Of a stretch of 6,991 bases of DNA, positions 1-6,650 are shown in pieces. Numbering within the stretch: position 1 is the stretch's first letter; every line of letters begins with the position of its first letter. Under the pieces are notes generated by a model. The model was not told where the DNA came from. It saw only the letters and a program-made list of their open reading frames with translations, and ran no database searches. Both the position numbers and the translations under genes were made by a program. Origin of the DNA: Marinosulfonomonas sp. (lineage in GTDB: Bacteria > Pseudomonadota > Alphaproteobacteria > Rhodobacterales > Rhodobacteraceae); assembly GCA_022712735.1 (NCBI GenBank), contig JAFLKA010000328.1, positions 1 to 6,991 on the forward strand. Direction: 5' to 3'.

Positions 1-325
1 AACGGCCGAGCAATTTGACACCACCACCAACGAGCAGAGGGCCGAAGCGGTCGCAGTGGCGTCCACAGGTGGTGAACGCAAACTGGGTATCACGGTGGGA
101 TCGCTCGGCAATCCGGCAGAGCCCGGTTTCTGGTTGAAAACACCACTGGTTTCAGTGGCGGGAAAAGGGCGGGTTGAATACCCCGTTAACGGTAAATCGG
201 TGGCGGTGGATTTGATCCCGATTGACGGGCCAAAGACGGCGGGTAGCCGTGTGTCACTGGCGGCGTTGCGCCTGCTGGGGGCACCGCTGACAGGCCTGCC
301 CGACTTGATCGTTTACGCTGACTAG
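1..325 (+). CDS. C-terminal part of a small protein of unknown function (5' end outside window)
   Basis: The reading frame is open from base 2 to a TAG at 323-325 and gives 107 residues; the true start lies upstream. The visible part begins TAEQFDTTT, continues through a polar stretch, then has a conserved-looking block (LGITVGSLGNPAEPGFWLKT, about residues 29-48) and ends in SLAALRLLGAPLTGLPDLIVY. I recall similar proteins in Rhodobacteraceae as short, probably exported or lipoprotein-like proteins, sometimes labelled 'D-galactarate dehydratase'. Nothing seen here supports a dehydratase: there is no recognisable catalytic domain and the chain looks too short. The signal peptide or lipobox expected in such a protein would be off the left edge and cannot be checked. 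The stop is 3 bases before the acyl-CoA synthetase start, so the two genes are probably co-transcribed. Coding status is fairly sure; function is unknown. Confidence 0.75.
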   Translation, partial: TAEQFDTTTNEQRAEAVAVASTGGERKLGITVGSLGNPAEPGFWLKTPLVSVAGKGRVEYPVNGKSVAVDLIPIDGPKTAGSRVSLAALRLLGAPLTGLPDLIVYAD

Positions 326-328
326 CGG

Positions 329-1942
329 ATGGTGCGCCGGTTTATAACACCTGATCCTGACTGGGATGTTATGCGGCAGAGCTTCCGTTGGGATTTGCCG
401 GAATATTACAATATTTCAGAGAGTTGCTGTGCGACATGGGCAATGCGTGCGCCTGATCGTGTAGCGCTGATCCATCTATCGGCAGATGGCAGCCAGCAGC
501 GTTGGACCTATGGCATGCTGGAACGGGCTGCATGCAGTCTGGCCAATGCGTTTGCGGCACGTGGTTTGCAGCGCGGAGATCGGCTGGCGATCTTGCTGCA
601 ACAGGGGCCGGAGGTGTTGATCAGCCATTTTGCAGCCTACAAACTGGGTGCAATTGCGCTACCGCTGTTCACCTTGTTCGGTGAAGAGGCACTGGCCTAC
701 CGGTTGGCGGATTCGGGGGCGAAATTCGTGGTGACGGACGGAGATAATTTGGCCAAAACCACCGCATTACAAGGTGATTTGCCAGAGTTAACCGAGGTAT
801 ATTCGGTTGCTCCTGCCGCATCCCCTGTGCGTGATTTCCACGGCGAGATAGCGATGGCAAGGGATACATTCACCCCCGTTGTCACCACACCGGATGATCC
901 GGCGTTGCTGGTTTACACATCCGGCACAACCGGGCCGCCAAAGGGGGTATTGCATGGCCATCGGGTACTGCTGGGGCACTTGCCAGCGGTTGAATTACAC
1001 CACGAATTTTTCCCCCAAAGTGGCGATTGTGGTTGGACTCCGGCAGATTGGGCGTGGGTCGGAGGCCTGTTGAATATGGCGCTGCCGTGCCTGCATTACG
1101 GGGTGCCGCTGATCAGTCGGCGGATGCGCAAATTTGATCCTGAAGAGGCGTATCAGCTGATTATCCACCACAGGATGCGCAACCTGTTTATGCCACCCAC
1201 GGCGCTAAAGCTGATGCAGCAGGTCGCGGTGCCAGACGGCGTGAATTTACGCACGATCAGTTCGGGTGGTGAAAGTCTGGGCGCACCTTTGCTGGAATGG
1301 GCGCAAACCGCACTGGGGTGCCATATCAACGAGATTTACGGCCAGACCGAATGCAATCTGGTGATCTCGTCCCAAGGTGGCGGTGGCCATCAGGTGGCGG
1401 GCGCGATGGGCCGCGCGGTGCCGGGGCACGCGGTGGCGGTGATTGACAGTGCGGGTCAGGAATTGGCGGCGGGAGAAATGGGCGAAATTGCCGTGCGCCG
1501 CCCCGATCCGGTGATGTTTTTGCGCTATTGGAACAACCCCGGGGCCACGTCAGCGAAATTTAGCGGCGACTGGATGCGCACAGGAGATTTGGGCGTTTGT
1601 GACGCGGCGGGGTATTTCACATTTGCCAGTCGGGATGATGATGTGATCACCTCGTCCGGCTACCGGATTGGGCCAAGCGAGATTGAAAACTGTCTGGGCG
1701 GCCATCCGGATGTGGTGATGGCGGCGGTGATCGGGGTGCCGGACGCGCTGCGCACCGAGGTGGTGAAAGCCTTTGTTGTGTTGCGCGACGGGGCCGAATG
1801 GGACGGGCTGGAGGCCGCATTGATTGCGCGGGTGCGTGACAAAGTCAGCCCGCATGTGGCACCACGGATGATTGAGCGCACCGAAAGCCTGCCGATGACC
1901 ACCACCGGCAAAATTATGCGCCGCGAGCTGCGCGGGAAATAG
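329..1942 (+). CDS. AMP-forming acyl-CoA synthetase (ANL superfamily), substrate unknown
   Basis: This 537-residue protein should activate a carboxylic acid with ATP to an acyl-adenylate and then pass it to CoA in the cytoplasm. The family signatures are in order: the phosphate-binding loop YTSGTTGPPKG (196-206), the YGQTE adenine/phosphate motif (337-341), TGDLG with the ribose-binding aspartate (418-422), the hinge segment SRDDDVITSSGYRIGP (434-449), and the C-terminal lysine in TTTGKIMRREL (K528), which is needed for adenylation. The length fits the acetyl-/medium-chain acyl-CoA synthetase branch, and the WTPADWAWVGGL segment (236-247) resembles the acyl-pocket region of that branch. The sequence does not fix the substrate: short- or medium-chain fatty acids, aryl acids or DMSP-derived methylmercaptopropionate are all possible. 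The ATG lies 3 bases after the upstream stop with no clear ribosome-binding site, suggesting translational coupling; a later ATG at residue 15 is a less likely start. All catalytic motifs look intact. Confidence 0.95.
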   Translation: MVRRFITPDPDWDVMRQSFRWDLPEYYNISESCCATWAMRAPDRVALIHLSADGSQQRWTYGMLERAACSLANAFAARGLQRGDRLAILLQQGPEVLISHFAAYKLGAIALPLFTLFGEEALAYRLADSGAKFVVTDGDNLAKTTALQGDLPELTEVYSVAPAASPVRDFHGEIAMARDTFTPVVTTPDDPALLVYTSGTTGPPKGVLHGHRVLLGHLPAVELHHEFFPQSGDCGWTPADWAWVGGLLNMALPCLHYGVPLISRRMRKFDPEEAYQLIIHHRMRNLFMPPTALKLMQQVAVPDGVNLRTISSGGESLGAPLLEWAQTALGCHINEIYGQTECNLVISSQGGGGHQVAGAMGRAVPGHAVAVIDSAGQELAAGEMGEIAVRRPDPVMFLRYWNNPGATSAKFSGDWMRTGDLGVCDAAGYFTFASRDDDVITSSGYRIGPSEIENCLGGHPDVVMAAVIGVPDALRTEVVKAFVVLRDGAEWDGLEAALIARVRDKVSPHVAPRMIERTESLPMTTTGKIMRRELRGK

Positions 1943-1987
1943 CCCCCGCAGCCCCGAGCCGGTCTTATGCAAACAACCGGGATTTGG
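1943..1987. other. Short convergent intergenic gap
   Basis: These 45 bases separate the 3' ends of the acyl-CoA synthetase gene (+) and the AlkD-like gene (-). The only symmetry I see is CCGGT at 1959-1963 against ACCGG at 1976-1980, with a 12-base loop and no following T-run on either strand. I therefore do not call a terminator, although transcripts from both sides must end in or past this gap. Confidence 0.6.
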
Positions 1988-2665
1988 TTACTTTAAGTGC
2001 CGTGTCGCTTCTTTGCGCACGAATGGCTTCACGCCTTTTTTATGTTTTTTCAGAAAGGCATGAATGCGGTCTGGATCGTGCTTGGACAGATCGCGCAGCC
2101 AGCCTGCGATTGCATTTTGGACCATGCGGTTTGTGTCAGGCAGATATGCGGCTGTCCAGTCCAAAACCCGATCGCGCAGAACAATGTCTGCCGGTTTTGG
2201 ATTGTTTTGTTTGGTCCACGGTTGGGTGATGGTAAGGACGGCGCGGCGGGTCCACATCTCGGGGCTTTGGGTCCAGATTTCAATCTCTTCAAACCGGCTT
2301 GGGTCGGCCTCGAGCCGCTTGCGCCCTGCGGTGCAAACGTGATCGGCGATGGCCTCGCCGTCAAAATCAGGCACCCATGATTTGATCAAATCCCAAGCCG
2401 CCTGATCCGGTTGAATGCGGGCCTGGGTCAACAGTTTGGCGGCGGCGATGCGGGCCTCATGAATGTCACTGCGCCACAGCGCATCCGCCAGCGCAACACG
2501 CGCGTCAATGTCGAGTTCTGCACGCCATTTTTTAACCTCGGCATCAATGGCCGGATTAGTGACGCCCAAATAACGGCGCTTGATTTTATGATAGGCGGCC
2601 ATTTGCAGCGCCTTGCCCTCAATACTGTGTTGCAGCAGGGCTTCGATTGCGATTTCTGGTTTCAT
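1988..2665 (-). CDS. AlkD-like DNA alkylation repair protein (HEAT-like repeat), with altered active-site cleft
   Basis: This is a 225-residue, mainly helical protein resembling the AlkD family of HEAT-like-repeat DNA glycosylases, which remove positively charged 3- and 7-alkyl purines without flipping the base. Matching blocks are RYLGVTNPAID (31-41), KSWVPDFDGEAIADHV (95-110), MWTRRAVL (137-144), NNPKPAD (154-160), the NAIAGWLRDLSKHDPDRI helix pair (184-201) and the terminal KPFVRKEATRHL (213-224). Compared with Bacillus cereus AlkD as I remember it, D108 matches catalytic D113 and R141 matches R148. However, the tryptophan positions W109 and W187 appear to be E104 and G188, which may change or abolish the classical activity. 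The ATG overlaps the glmS stop by 4 bases (ATGA) and has no good Shine-Dalgarno sequence upstream, so translation is probably coupled to glmS. Family assignment is firm; enzymatic activity is uncertain. Confidence 0.88.
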   Translation of the reverse strand: MKPEIAIEALLQHSIEGKALQMAAYHKIKRRYLGVTNPAIDAEVKKWRAELDIDARVALADALWRSDIHEARIAAAKLLTQARIQPDQAAWDLIKSWVPDFDGEAIADHVCTAGRKRLEADPSRFEEIEIWTQSPEMWTRRAVLTITQPWTKQNNPKPADIVLRDRVLDWTAAYLPDTNRMVQNAIAGWLRDLSKHDPDRIHAFLKKHKKGVKPFVRKEATRHLK

Positions 2666-4485
2666 TCTACGGTCACCGATTTTGCTAGGTTGCGGGGTTG
2701 ATCGACGTCAGTGCCTTTGGCAATCGCCGTGTGATAGGCCAGCAATTGCGCCGGAACTGCATAGAGGATCGGGGCAAATAATGCGTCAACCGTCGGCATT
2801 GCAAGGGTCTCCCATGTGCCGTCTCCGGCCTCGATGATGCCTTGCGCATCCGAGATCAGCAGCACCTTGCCGCCGCGTGCCATCACCTCTTGCATGTTGG
2901 AAACGGATTTATCAAACAGCGCGTCGCGCGGCGCCATCACCACCACCGGCATCTGTTTGTCGATCAGGGCGATGGGGCCGTGCTTTAGTTCGCCTGATGC
3001 ATAACCTTCGGCGTGTATATAACTGATTTCTTTTAGTTTTAATGCGCCTTCCAGTGCAAGTGGGAACATCGCGCCGCGGCCCAGAAACAGCACATCCTGT
3101 GCCTCGGCCAGCTTGCGGGAAATGGTTTCGACCTCGGGTCCGGTGTTGATGGCAAGACTTAACAAGCCAGGCAAGGTGCGCAATGTAGCGAGGTGGTTTG
3201 CCAATGTTGCCGCGTCGATTTCGCCGCGATCCGAGGCGGCCTTGAGCATCAGGATGGCCATCACCGTCAGTTGGCAGGTGAACGCTTTGGTTGAGGCCAC
3301 GCCGATTTCGGTGCCCGCCAGAATGGGCAGCGCCAGATCGGATTCGCGCGCGATCGAGGACTCGGCCACGTTGACCACTGAAACGATCCTATCGGCCTTG
3401 CCTTGGCAGTAACGTAGCGCTGCCAATGTGTCGGCGGTCTCGCCCGATTGACTGACAAATAGCGCCAGTGTGCGGGCCGGAATCGGTGGTTCACGATAGC
3501 GGAATTCCGAGGCCACATCGACCTCGACGGGCAGGCGGGCCACTTGTTCAAACCAGTATTTTGCAGTCAGGCAAGCCAGATACGCAGTGCCGCAGGCCAC
3601 CATTGTGATGCGGTCAAATTGGGTGAAATCAATGCCGCCCTCGGGCAGGGTGATTTCTGCACCATCTGCGGTGATGTAATGTTCAATCGCCTCGCCCATA
3701 ACCGTGGGCTGTTCGGCGATTTCCTTGGCCATGTAATGCTTGTGGCCGCCTTTCTCGATCCGCGCGCTGTCTATGTTGACGGTTTTGATCTGGCGATTGA
3801 CCTGCTGGTTCTCTGCATCGCGGATTTCAACGCCCGCGCGGGTGACAATGGCCCAGTCACCCTCTTCCAGATAGGTGATCTGGTTGGTCATTGGTGCCAG
3901 CGCAATGGCGTCGGAGCCGACGTACATCTCGCCATCTCCATGCCCAATCGCCAGCGGCGAGCCTTTGCGGGCGGCGATCAGCAGATCGTCCTCGCCGTCA
4001 AACAGGAAACACAGCGCGAACGCACCCTCTAGGCGGGCGATGGTTTCGCGGGCGGCATCACGGGGCGCAAGACCCTGCTCCATGTAATGATGCGCCAGCA
4101 AGGCGATGGTTTCGGTATCGGTTTCGGTCTGGAATTCGATGCCGTTTTGCGCCATTTCTTCGCGCAACTCGCGGAAATTTTCAATGATGCCATTGTGCAC
4201 AACAGCCACAGGGCCTGCCTTGTGTGGGTGGGCGTTCCCGACCGTTGGCGCACCGTGGGTGGCCCAGCGGGTGTGACCAATGCCAGCCTTGCCTGCCAGC
4301 GGTTCATGCACCAGCAAATCCGACAGATTTACCAGCTTGCCAACCGCGCGGCGACGTTCCAGCACCCCCCCGTTGATGGTGGCAATTCCGGCGCTGTCAT
4401 AGCCGCGATATTCCAGGCGTTTTAGGGCCTCAACCAGTATAGGGCCCACTTCGTGATTCCCTAGCACCCCAACAATACCACACAT
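2662..4485 (-). CDS. glmS: Glutamine-fructose-6-phosphate aminotransferase (isomerizing), glucosamine-6-phosphate synthase
   Basis: GlmS converts fructose-6-phosphate and glutamine to glucosamine-6-phosphate and glutamate, the committed step to UDP-GlcNAc, in the cytoplasm. The 607-residue protein matches the usual length of about 609. It begins MCGIVG, with C2 as the nucleophile exposed after Met removal, followed by the class II glutamine amidotransferase domain (RGYDSAGIA 27-35, HTRWATHG 71-78, HNGIIENF 97-104). Two SIS sugar-phosphate isomerase domains follow (VACGTAY 296-302, SQSGETADT 345-353; LGRGAMFPLALEGALKLKE 468-486, SGELKHGP 497-504). The C-terminal DQPRNLAKSVTVE (595-607) carries the lysine (K602) used for Schiff-base formation with the sugar. 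The start overlaps the glmU stop by one base (TAATG) and has its own strong ribosome-binding site. All key residues appear intact. There is no room for a glmS ribozyme leader, which is in any case a Gram-positive feature. Confidence 0.99.
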   Translation of the reverse strand: MCGIVGVLGNHEVGPILVEALKRLEYRGYDSAGIATINGGVLERRRAVGKLVNLSDLLVHEPLAGKAGIGHTRWATHGAPTVGNAHPHKAGPVAVVHNGIIENFRELREEMAQNGIEFQTETDTETIALLAHHYMEQGLAPRDAARETIARLEGAFALCFLFDGEDDLLIAARKGSPLAIGHGDGEMYVGSDAIALAPMTNQITYLEEGDWAIVTRAGVEIRDAENQQVNRQIKTVNIDSARIEKGGHKHYMAKEIAEQPTVMGEAIEHYITADGAEITLPEGGIDFTQFDRITMVACGTAYLACLTAKYWFEQVARLPVEVDVASEFRYREPPIPARTLALFVSQSGETADTLAALRYCQGKADRIVSVVNVAESSIARESDLALPILAGTEIGVASTKAFTCQLTVMAILMLKAASDRGEIDAATLANHLATLRTLPGLLSLAINTGPEVETISRKLAEAQDVLFLGRGAMFPLALEGALKLKEISYIHAEGYASGELKHGPIALIDKQMPVVVMAPRDALFDKSVSNMQEVMARGGKVLLISDAQGIIEAGDGTWETLAMPTVDALFAPILYAVPAQLLAYHTAIAKGTDVDQPRNLAKSVTVE

Positions 4486-5843
4486 TATTTGACCTCCTTG
4501 GCGCGTCTCGCCTTGGTTTTCTTTAACTTATCGAACAATTTACGTGCCATGCCAGGTTTTGTCACCTGCTTTGCACGGGCCAGCGCCAAGGCGCCATCCG
4601 GCACGTCTTTGTTGATCACCGATCCGGTTGCGGTCATCGCCTCATTGCCGATTTTCACTGGCGCTACCAGCATGGTGTTTGAGCCGATGAATGCGCCTTC
4701 GCCAATCTCGGTGCGGTGCTTCATAAAGCCATCGTAATTGCAGGTGATCGTGCCAGCCCCGACATTGGTGCGTGCGCCAATTGAGGCATCGCCGATGTAG
4801 GACAGATGGTTCACCTTGGCCCCCTCGAGGATAGTGGCATTTTTGACTTCAACAAAATTACCAACTTTGCTGTTTTCGCTCAGTTCAGCCCCGGGGCGTA
4901 AGCGGGCGTAGGGGCCAACCACGGCACCGCGTGAAACATGGCAGCCCTCAAGATGCGAAAAGGCGCGGATGGTGGCACCGGATTCAACCGTAACATCGGG
5001 GCCAAAAACCACGTTCGGCTCAATCACCGCATCACGACCGATATAGGTGTCAAAACCAAAGAAAACGGTCTCGGGGGCGGTCATGGTGACACCATTTTCC
5101 AGCGCCTCGGCGCGTTTGGTCGCCTGAAAAACACCCTCGGCAAAGGCCAGCTCCGCGCGGGTGTTGATGCCCATGGTCTCGGCCTCGTCACAGGTCACAA
5201 CGCTGGCGGAATGGCCCTGCGCACGGGCGGCGGCAACGATGTCGGTTAGGTAATATTCACCGCTGGCATTATCGTTGCCGATGCTTTTCAAAAGGCTAAA
5301 CAGCAATTGTGAATCAGCAGCAACAAGCCCGCCATTACAAAGGGTTATGGCGAGCTGCGCGTCGCTTGCATCCTTGGCCTCGACGATCTGCTCCAACCCG
5401 CTATCCCCGACGATCATCCGTCCGTAGCGCCCCGGATCAGCGGCCTCGAACCCCAGCATGACGATGGCATTCCCATCGGCGCGGGATGCGGCCATTTTGG
5501 CAATCGTTTCGGGGCGCACAAACGGGGTGTCGCCAAACACCACAATCGCGTCACCCTCAAATCCGGCCAACGCGTCTGCGGCCTGCATCACCGCATGACC
5601 CGTACCCAACTGTTCTGATTGGTGCACCACAATTGCATCGGGGTTATAGTCCAGCACTGCCGTTTCTACCGCGTCGGCCCCATGGCCCGCAATCACCACG
5701 GTTTCATCGGGTTCGACCGCATCGCCCGACGCCATTGCGTGCACCACCAACGGCACGCCACCCAAAGGGTGCAGCACTTTTGGCAGGTCCGAATTCATCC
5801 GTGTTCCCTGACCCGCGGCCAGAACAATTAACGCTGTTGCCAT
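4485..5843 (-). CDS. glmU: Bifunctional glucosamine-1-phosphate N-acetyltransferase / UDP-GlcNAc pyrophosphorylase
   Basis: GlmU acetylates glucosamine-1-phosphate with acetyl-CoA and then uses UTP to make UDP-GlcNAc for peptidoglycan and lipopolysaccharide. The protein has 452 residues, close to the 456 of E. coli. The N-terminal uridylyltransferase domain (about 1-228) shows LAAGQGTRM (8-16), K22 in DLPKVLHPLGG, QLGTGHA (78-84), the metal-binding aspartate in FGDTP (D105) and N227 in MGINTRAEL. A helical linker (about 229-250) leads to a left-handed beta-helix of hexapeptide repeats (about 255-420) with H346 in VNHLSYIGDA, matching the E. coli catalytic His363, and GAGTITCNYDG (362-372). 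The tail (435-452) is lysine/arginine rich. It is the first gene of the glmU-glmS-AlkD-like unit. The ATG is preceded by only a weak AAGAG about 9 bases upstream. Both active sites look intact. Confidence 0.99.
   Translation of the reverse strand: MATALIVLAAGQGTRMNSDLPKVLHPLGGVPLVVHAMASGDAVEPDETVVIAGHGADAVETAVLDYNPDAIVVHQSEQLGTGHAVMQAADALAGFEGDAIVVFGDTPFVRPETIAKMAASRADGNAIVMLGFEAADPGRYGRMIVGDSGLEQIVEAKDASDAQLAITLCNGGLVAADSQLLFSLLKSIGNDNASGEYYLTDIVAAARAQGHSASVVTCDEAETMGINTRAELAFAEGVFQATKRAEALENGVTMTAPETVFFGFDTYIGRDAVIEPNVVFGPDVTVESGATIRAFSHLEGCHVSRGAVVGPYARLRPGAELSENSKVGNFVEVKNATILEGAKVNHLSYIGDASIGARTNVGAGTITCNYDGFMKHRTEIGEGAFIGSNTMLVAPVKIGNEAMTATGSVINKDVPDGALALARAKQVTKPGMARKLFDKLKKTKARRAKEVK
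4492..4499 (-). promoter_or_regulatory. Strong Shine-Dalgarno sequence for glmS inside glmU
   Basis: Read on the minus strand, the bases are AAGGAGGT, a full match to the 16S rRNA anti-Shine-Dalgarno core, 6 bases before the glmS ATG at 4485. They lie in the last codons of glmU, where they encode the Lys-Glu-Val of the terminal AKEVK. This supports the glmS start and suggests that glmS can recruit ribosomes itself as well as by re-initiation at the TAATG overlap. Confidence 0.85.
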
Positions 5844-5874
5844 GCTATTACGCTCTTTTCTTTCGTTGTCGCCC

Positions 5875-5902
5875 GTTCTATCGCTTATGCCGCGAGGGGC
5901 AA
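5875..5902 (-). promoter_or_regulatory. Possible sigma-70-type promoter for glmU
   Basis: On the minus strand TTGCCC (5902-5897) and TAGAAC (5880-5875) are separated by 16 bases, each matching the -35/-10 consensus at 4 of 6 positions. Transcription would start roughly 25 bases before the glmU ATG. Position is sensible because this is the only non-coding DNA upstream of the three-gene unit, but two 4/6 matches are weak evidence. Confidence 0.3.
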
Positions 5903-5949
5903 GTCACTTGTGTTTACGCCATATTACAGTTTTTGGCGGTCTGTCGCCT

Positions 5950-5955
5950 AGGGGG
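5950..5955 (+). promoter_or_regulatory. Ribosome-binding site deciding the phosphatase start
   Basis: AGGGGG lies 4 bases before the ATG at 5960. It supports that start over any of the upstream in-frame starts, since the frame stays open far back into the antisense of glmU, and the HAD nucleophile motif begins immediately after this ATG. Confidence 0.65.
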
Positions 5956-5959
5956 TTTA

Positions 5960-6625
5960 ATGAAAACGGTTATTTTTGATCTGGACGGGACACTGGCGGA
6001 TACCAGCGGCGATCTGATTGATGCCGCAAATGCCTGTTTTCGCGCGCTTGGGCATGGTGATCTGCTGGATATGGACGCGGATAAGGCATGCTCGTTTGCG
6101 GGCGGGCGGGCGATGCTGCGGTTGGGGTTCTCGCGGCTAGGGCAGCCGGATGCCGAAGGGCTGATCGATGAACAATTCCCTTTGTTAATAAAGAATTACG
6201 GTGAAAATCTGGACCGCTATACCGTGGTTTATGACGGGGTGCGACCTGCGATTAAGCGCCTGCTGGATGCCGATTACCGTGTCGGAATTTGTACAAACAA
6301 GCCCGAAGGGCTGGCCGAGGCCCTGATGCAAAAGCTGGGTATGCGCGACATGTTTGGCGCACTCGTCGGGGCTGATACATTGCCAACGCGAAAACCCGAT
6401 GCGGCGCCATATCTGGAAACGGTGGCGCGTGTCGGCGGCAATGTGGCGCGGTCTGTATTGATCGGCGACACCGTGACGGACCGCGAAACGGCACGCGCGG
6501 CGGGGGTTCCCAGCGTTTTGGTGACGTTCGGGCCGACGGGGCGGGATGTTATGGCGTTGCAGCCCGAGGCGTTGCTGGATCATTATGATCAGTTGTTTGA
6601 GGTTGTGGAGGCGTTGATCGACTGA
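5960..6625 (+). CDS. HAD-superfamily phosphatase, phosphoglycolate phosphatase-like (HAD-IA)
   Basis: This 221-residue cytoplasmic hydrolase should remove phosphate from a small phosphorylated metabolite through an aspartyl-phosphate intermediate. The HAD motifs are complete: FDLDGTLAD at 6-14 with nucleophile D7 and acid/base D9, T112 in GICTNKP (motif II), K145 in TRKPDAAPY (motif III), and D170/D174 in LIGDTVTDRETARAAG (motif IV). Residues about 15-85 form an alpha-helical C1 cap as in Gph-type enzymes, so the true substrate is set by the cap and cannot be read here. 2-Phosphoglycolate (gph) is the usual guess; a MurNAc-6-phosphate phosphatase role would suit the neighbourhood, but I see no specific support. 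The start is chosen because the catalytic motif follows it directly and AGGGGG precedes it. It is divergent from glmU and 25 bases upstream of an aminotransferase gene, with which it is probably co-transcribed. Confidence 0.93.
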   Translation: MKTVIFDLDGTLADTSGDLIDAANACFRALGHGDLLDMDADKACSFAGGRAMLRLGFSRLGQPDAEGLIDEQFPLLIKNYGENLDRYTVVYDGVRPAIKRLLDADYRVGICTNKPEGLAEALMQKLGMRDMFGALVGADTLPTRKPDAAPYLETVARVGGNVARSVLIGDTVTDRETARAAGVPSVLVTFGPTGRDVMALQPEALLDHYDQLFEVVEALID

Positions 6626-6640
6626 CACACTGTGTAAAAC

Positions 6641-6645
6641 GGGGG
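6641..6645 (+). promoter_or_regulatory. Ribosome-binding site of the aminotransferase gene
   Basis: GGGGG lies 5 bases before the ATG at 6651, in the 25-base gap after the phosphatase stop. It is a plausible though not perfect Shine-Dalgarno sequence, resembling the one before the phosphatase gene. Confidence 0.5.
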
Positions 6646-6650
6646 CTGTT

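Larger units (their letters stand above)
5844..5959. other. Divergent intergenic region between glmU and the HAD phosphatase gene
   Basis: These 116 bases must hold the promoters for the glmU unit (-) and for the phosphatase gene (+). Only the glmU side has a tentative promoter. On the phosphatase side I found no convincing -35/-10 pair. The half near the phosphatase gene holds short inverted repeats, CGCCA 5917-5921 with TGGCG 5934-5938, and GGCG 5935-5938 with CGCC 5945-5948, which share one arm. Confidence 0.6.

Noticed and set aside
329..1942. Assignment of the synthetase as DmdB (methylmercaptopropionate-CoA ligase)
   Set aside because: The length is similar to Roseobacter-group DmdB, but no dmd gene is adjacent, and I cannot confirm DmdB-specific residues without an alignment.
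1550..1972. Minus-strand open frame of 140 codons inside the acyl-CoA synthetase gene
   Set aside because: Its product is rich in His/Pro/Arg with no recognisable domain and lies antisense to a well-supported enzyme; the frame is a by-product of the high-GC codon bias.
1959..1980. CCGGT/ACCGG inverted repeat as a bidirectional terminator
   Set aside because: The stem is only 5 bp with a 12-base loop, and no T-run follows on either strand.
3544..4032. Plus-strand open frame of 162 codons inside glmS
   Set aside because: It is antisense to conserved glmS coding sequence and has no recognisable motif or ribosome-binding site.
4485..4500. glmS ribozyme or GlmY/GlmZ-type leader ahead of glmS
   Set aside because: glmU and glmS overlap, so there is no leader to hold a ribozyme, and I see no hairpin typical of the enterobacterial sRNA target site.
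5486..5959. In-frame open stretch of 158 codons upstream of the phosphatase ATG, which could give a 379-residue protein
   Set aside because: It runs antisense through glmU, is rich in Pro/Arg/His as expected for a shadow frame, and the HAD nucleophile motif and a ribosome-binding site point to the ATG at 5960.
6625..6635. ACACA-C-TGTGT dyad between the phosphatase and aminotransferase genes as an operator or terminator
   Set aside because: The arms are 5 bp with a single-base centre, too short for a stable hairpin; it overlaps the phosphatase stop codon, and a match of this size is expected by chance.
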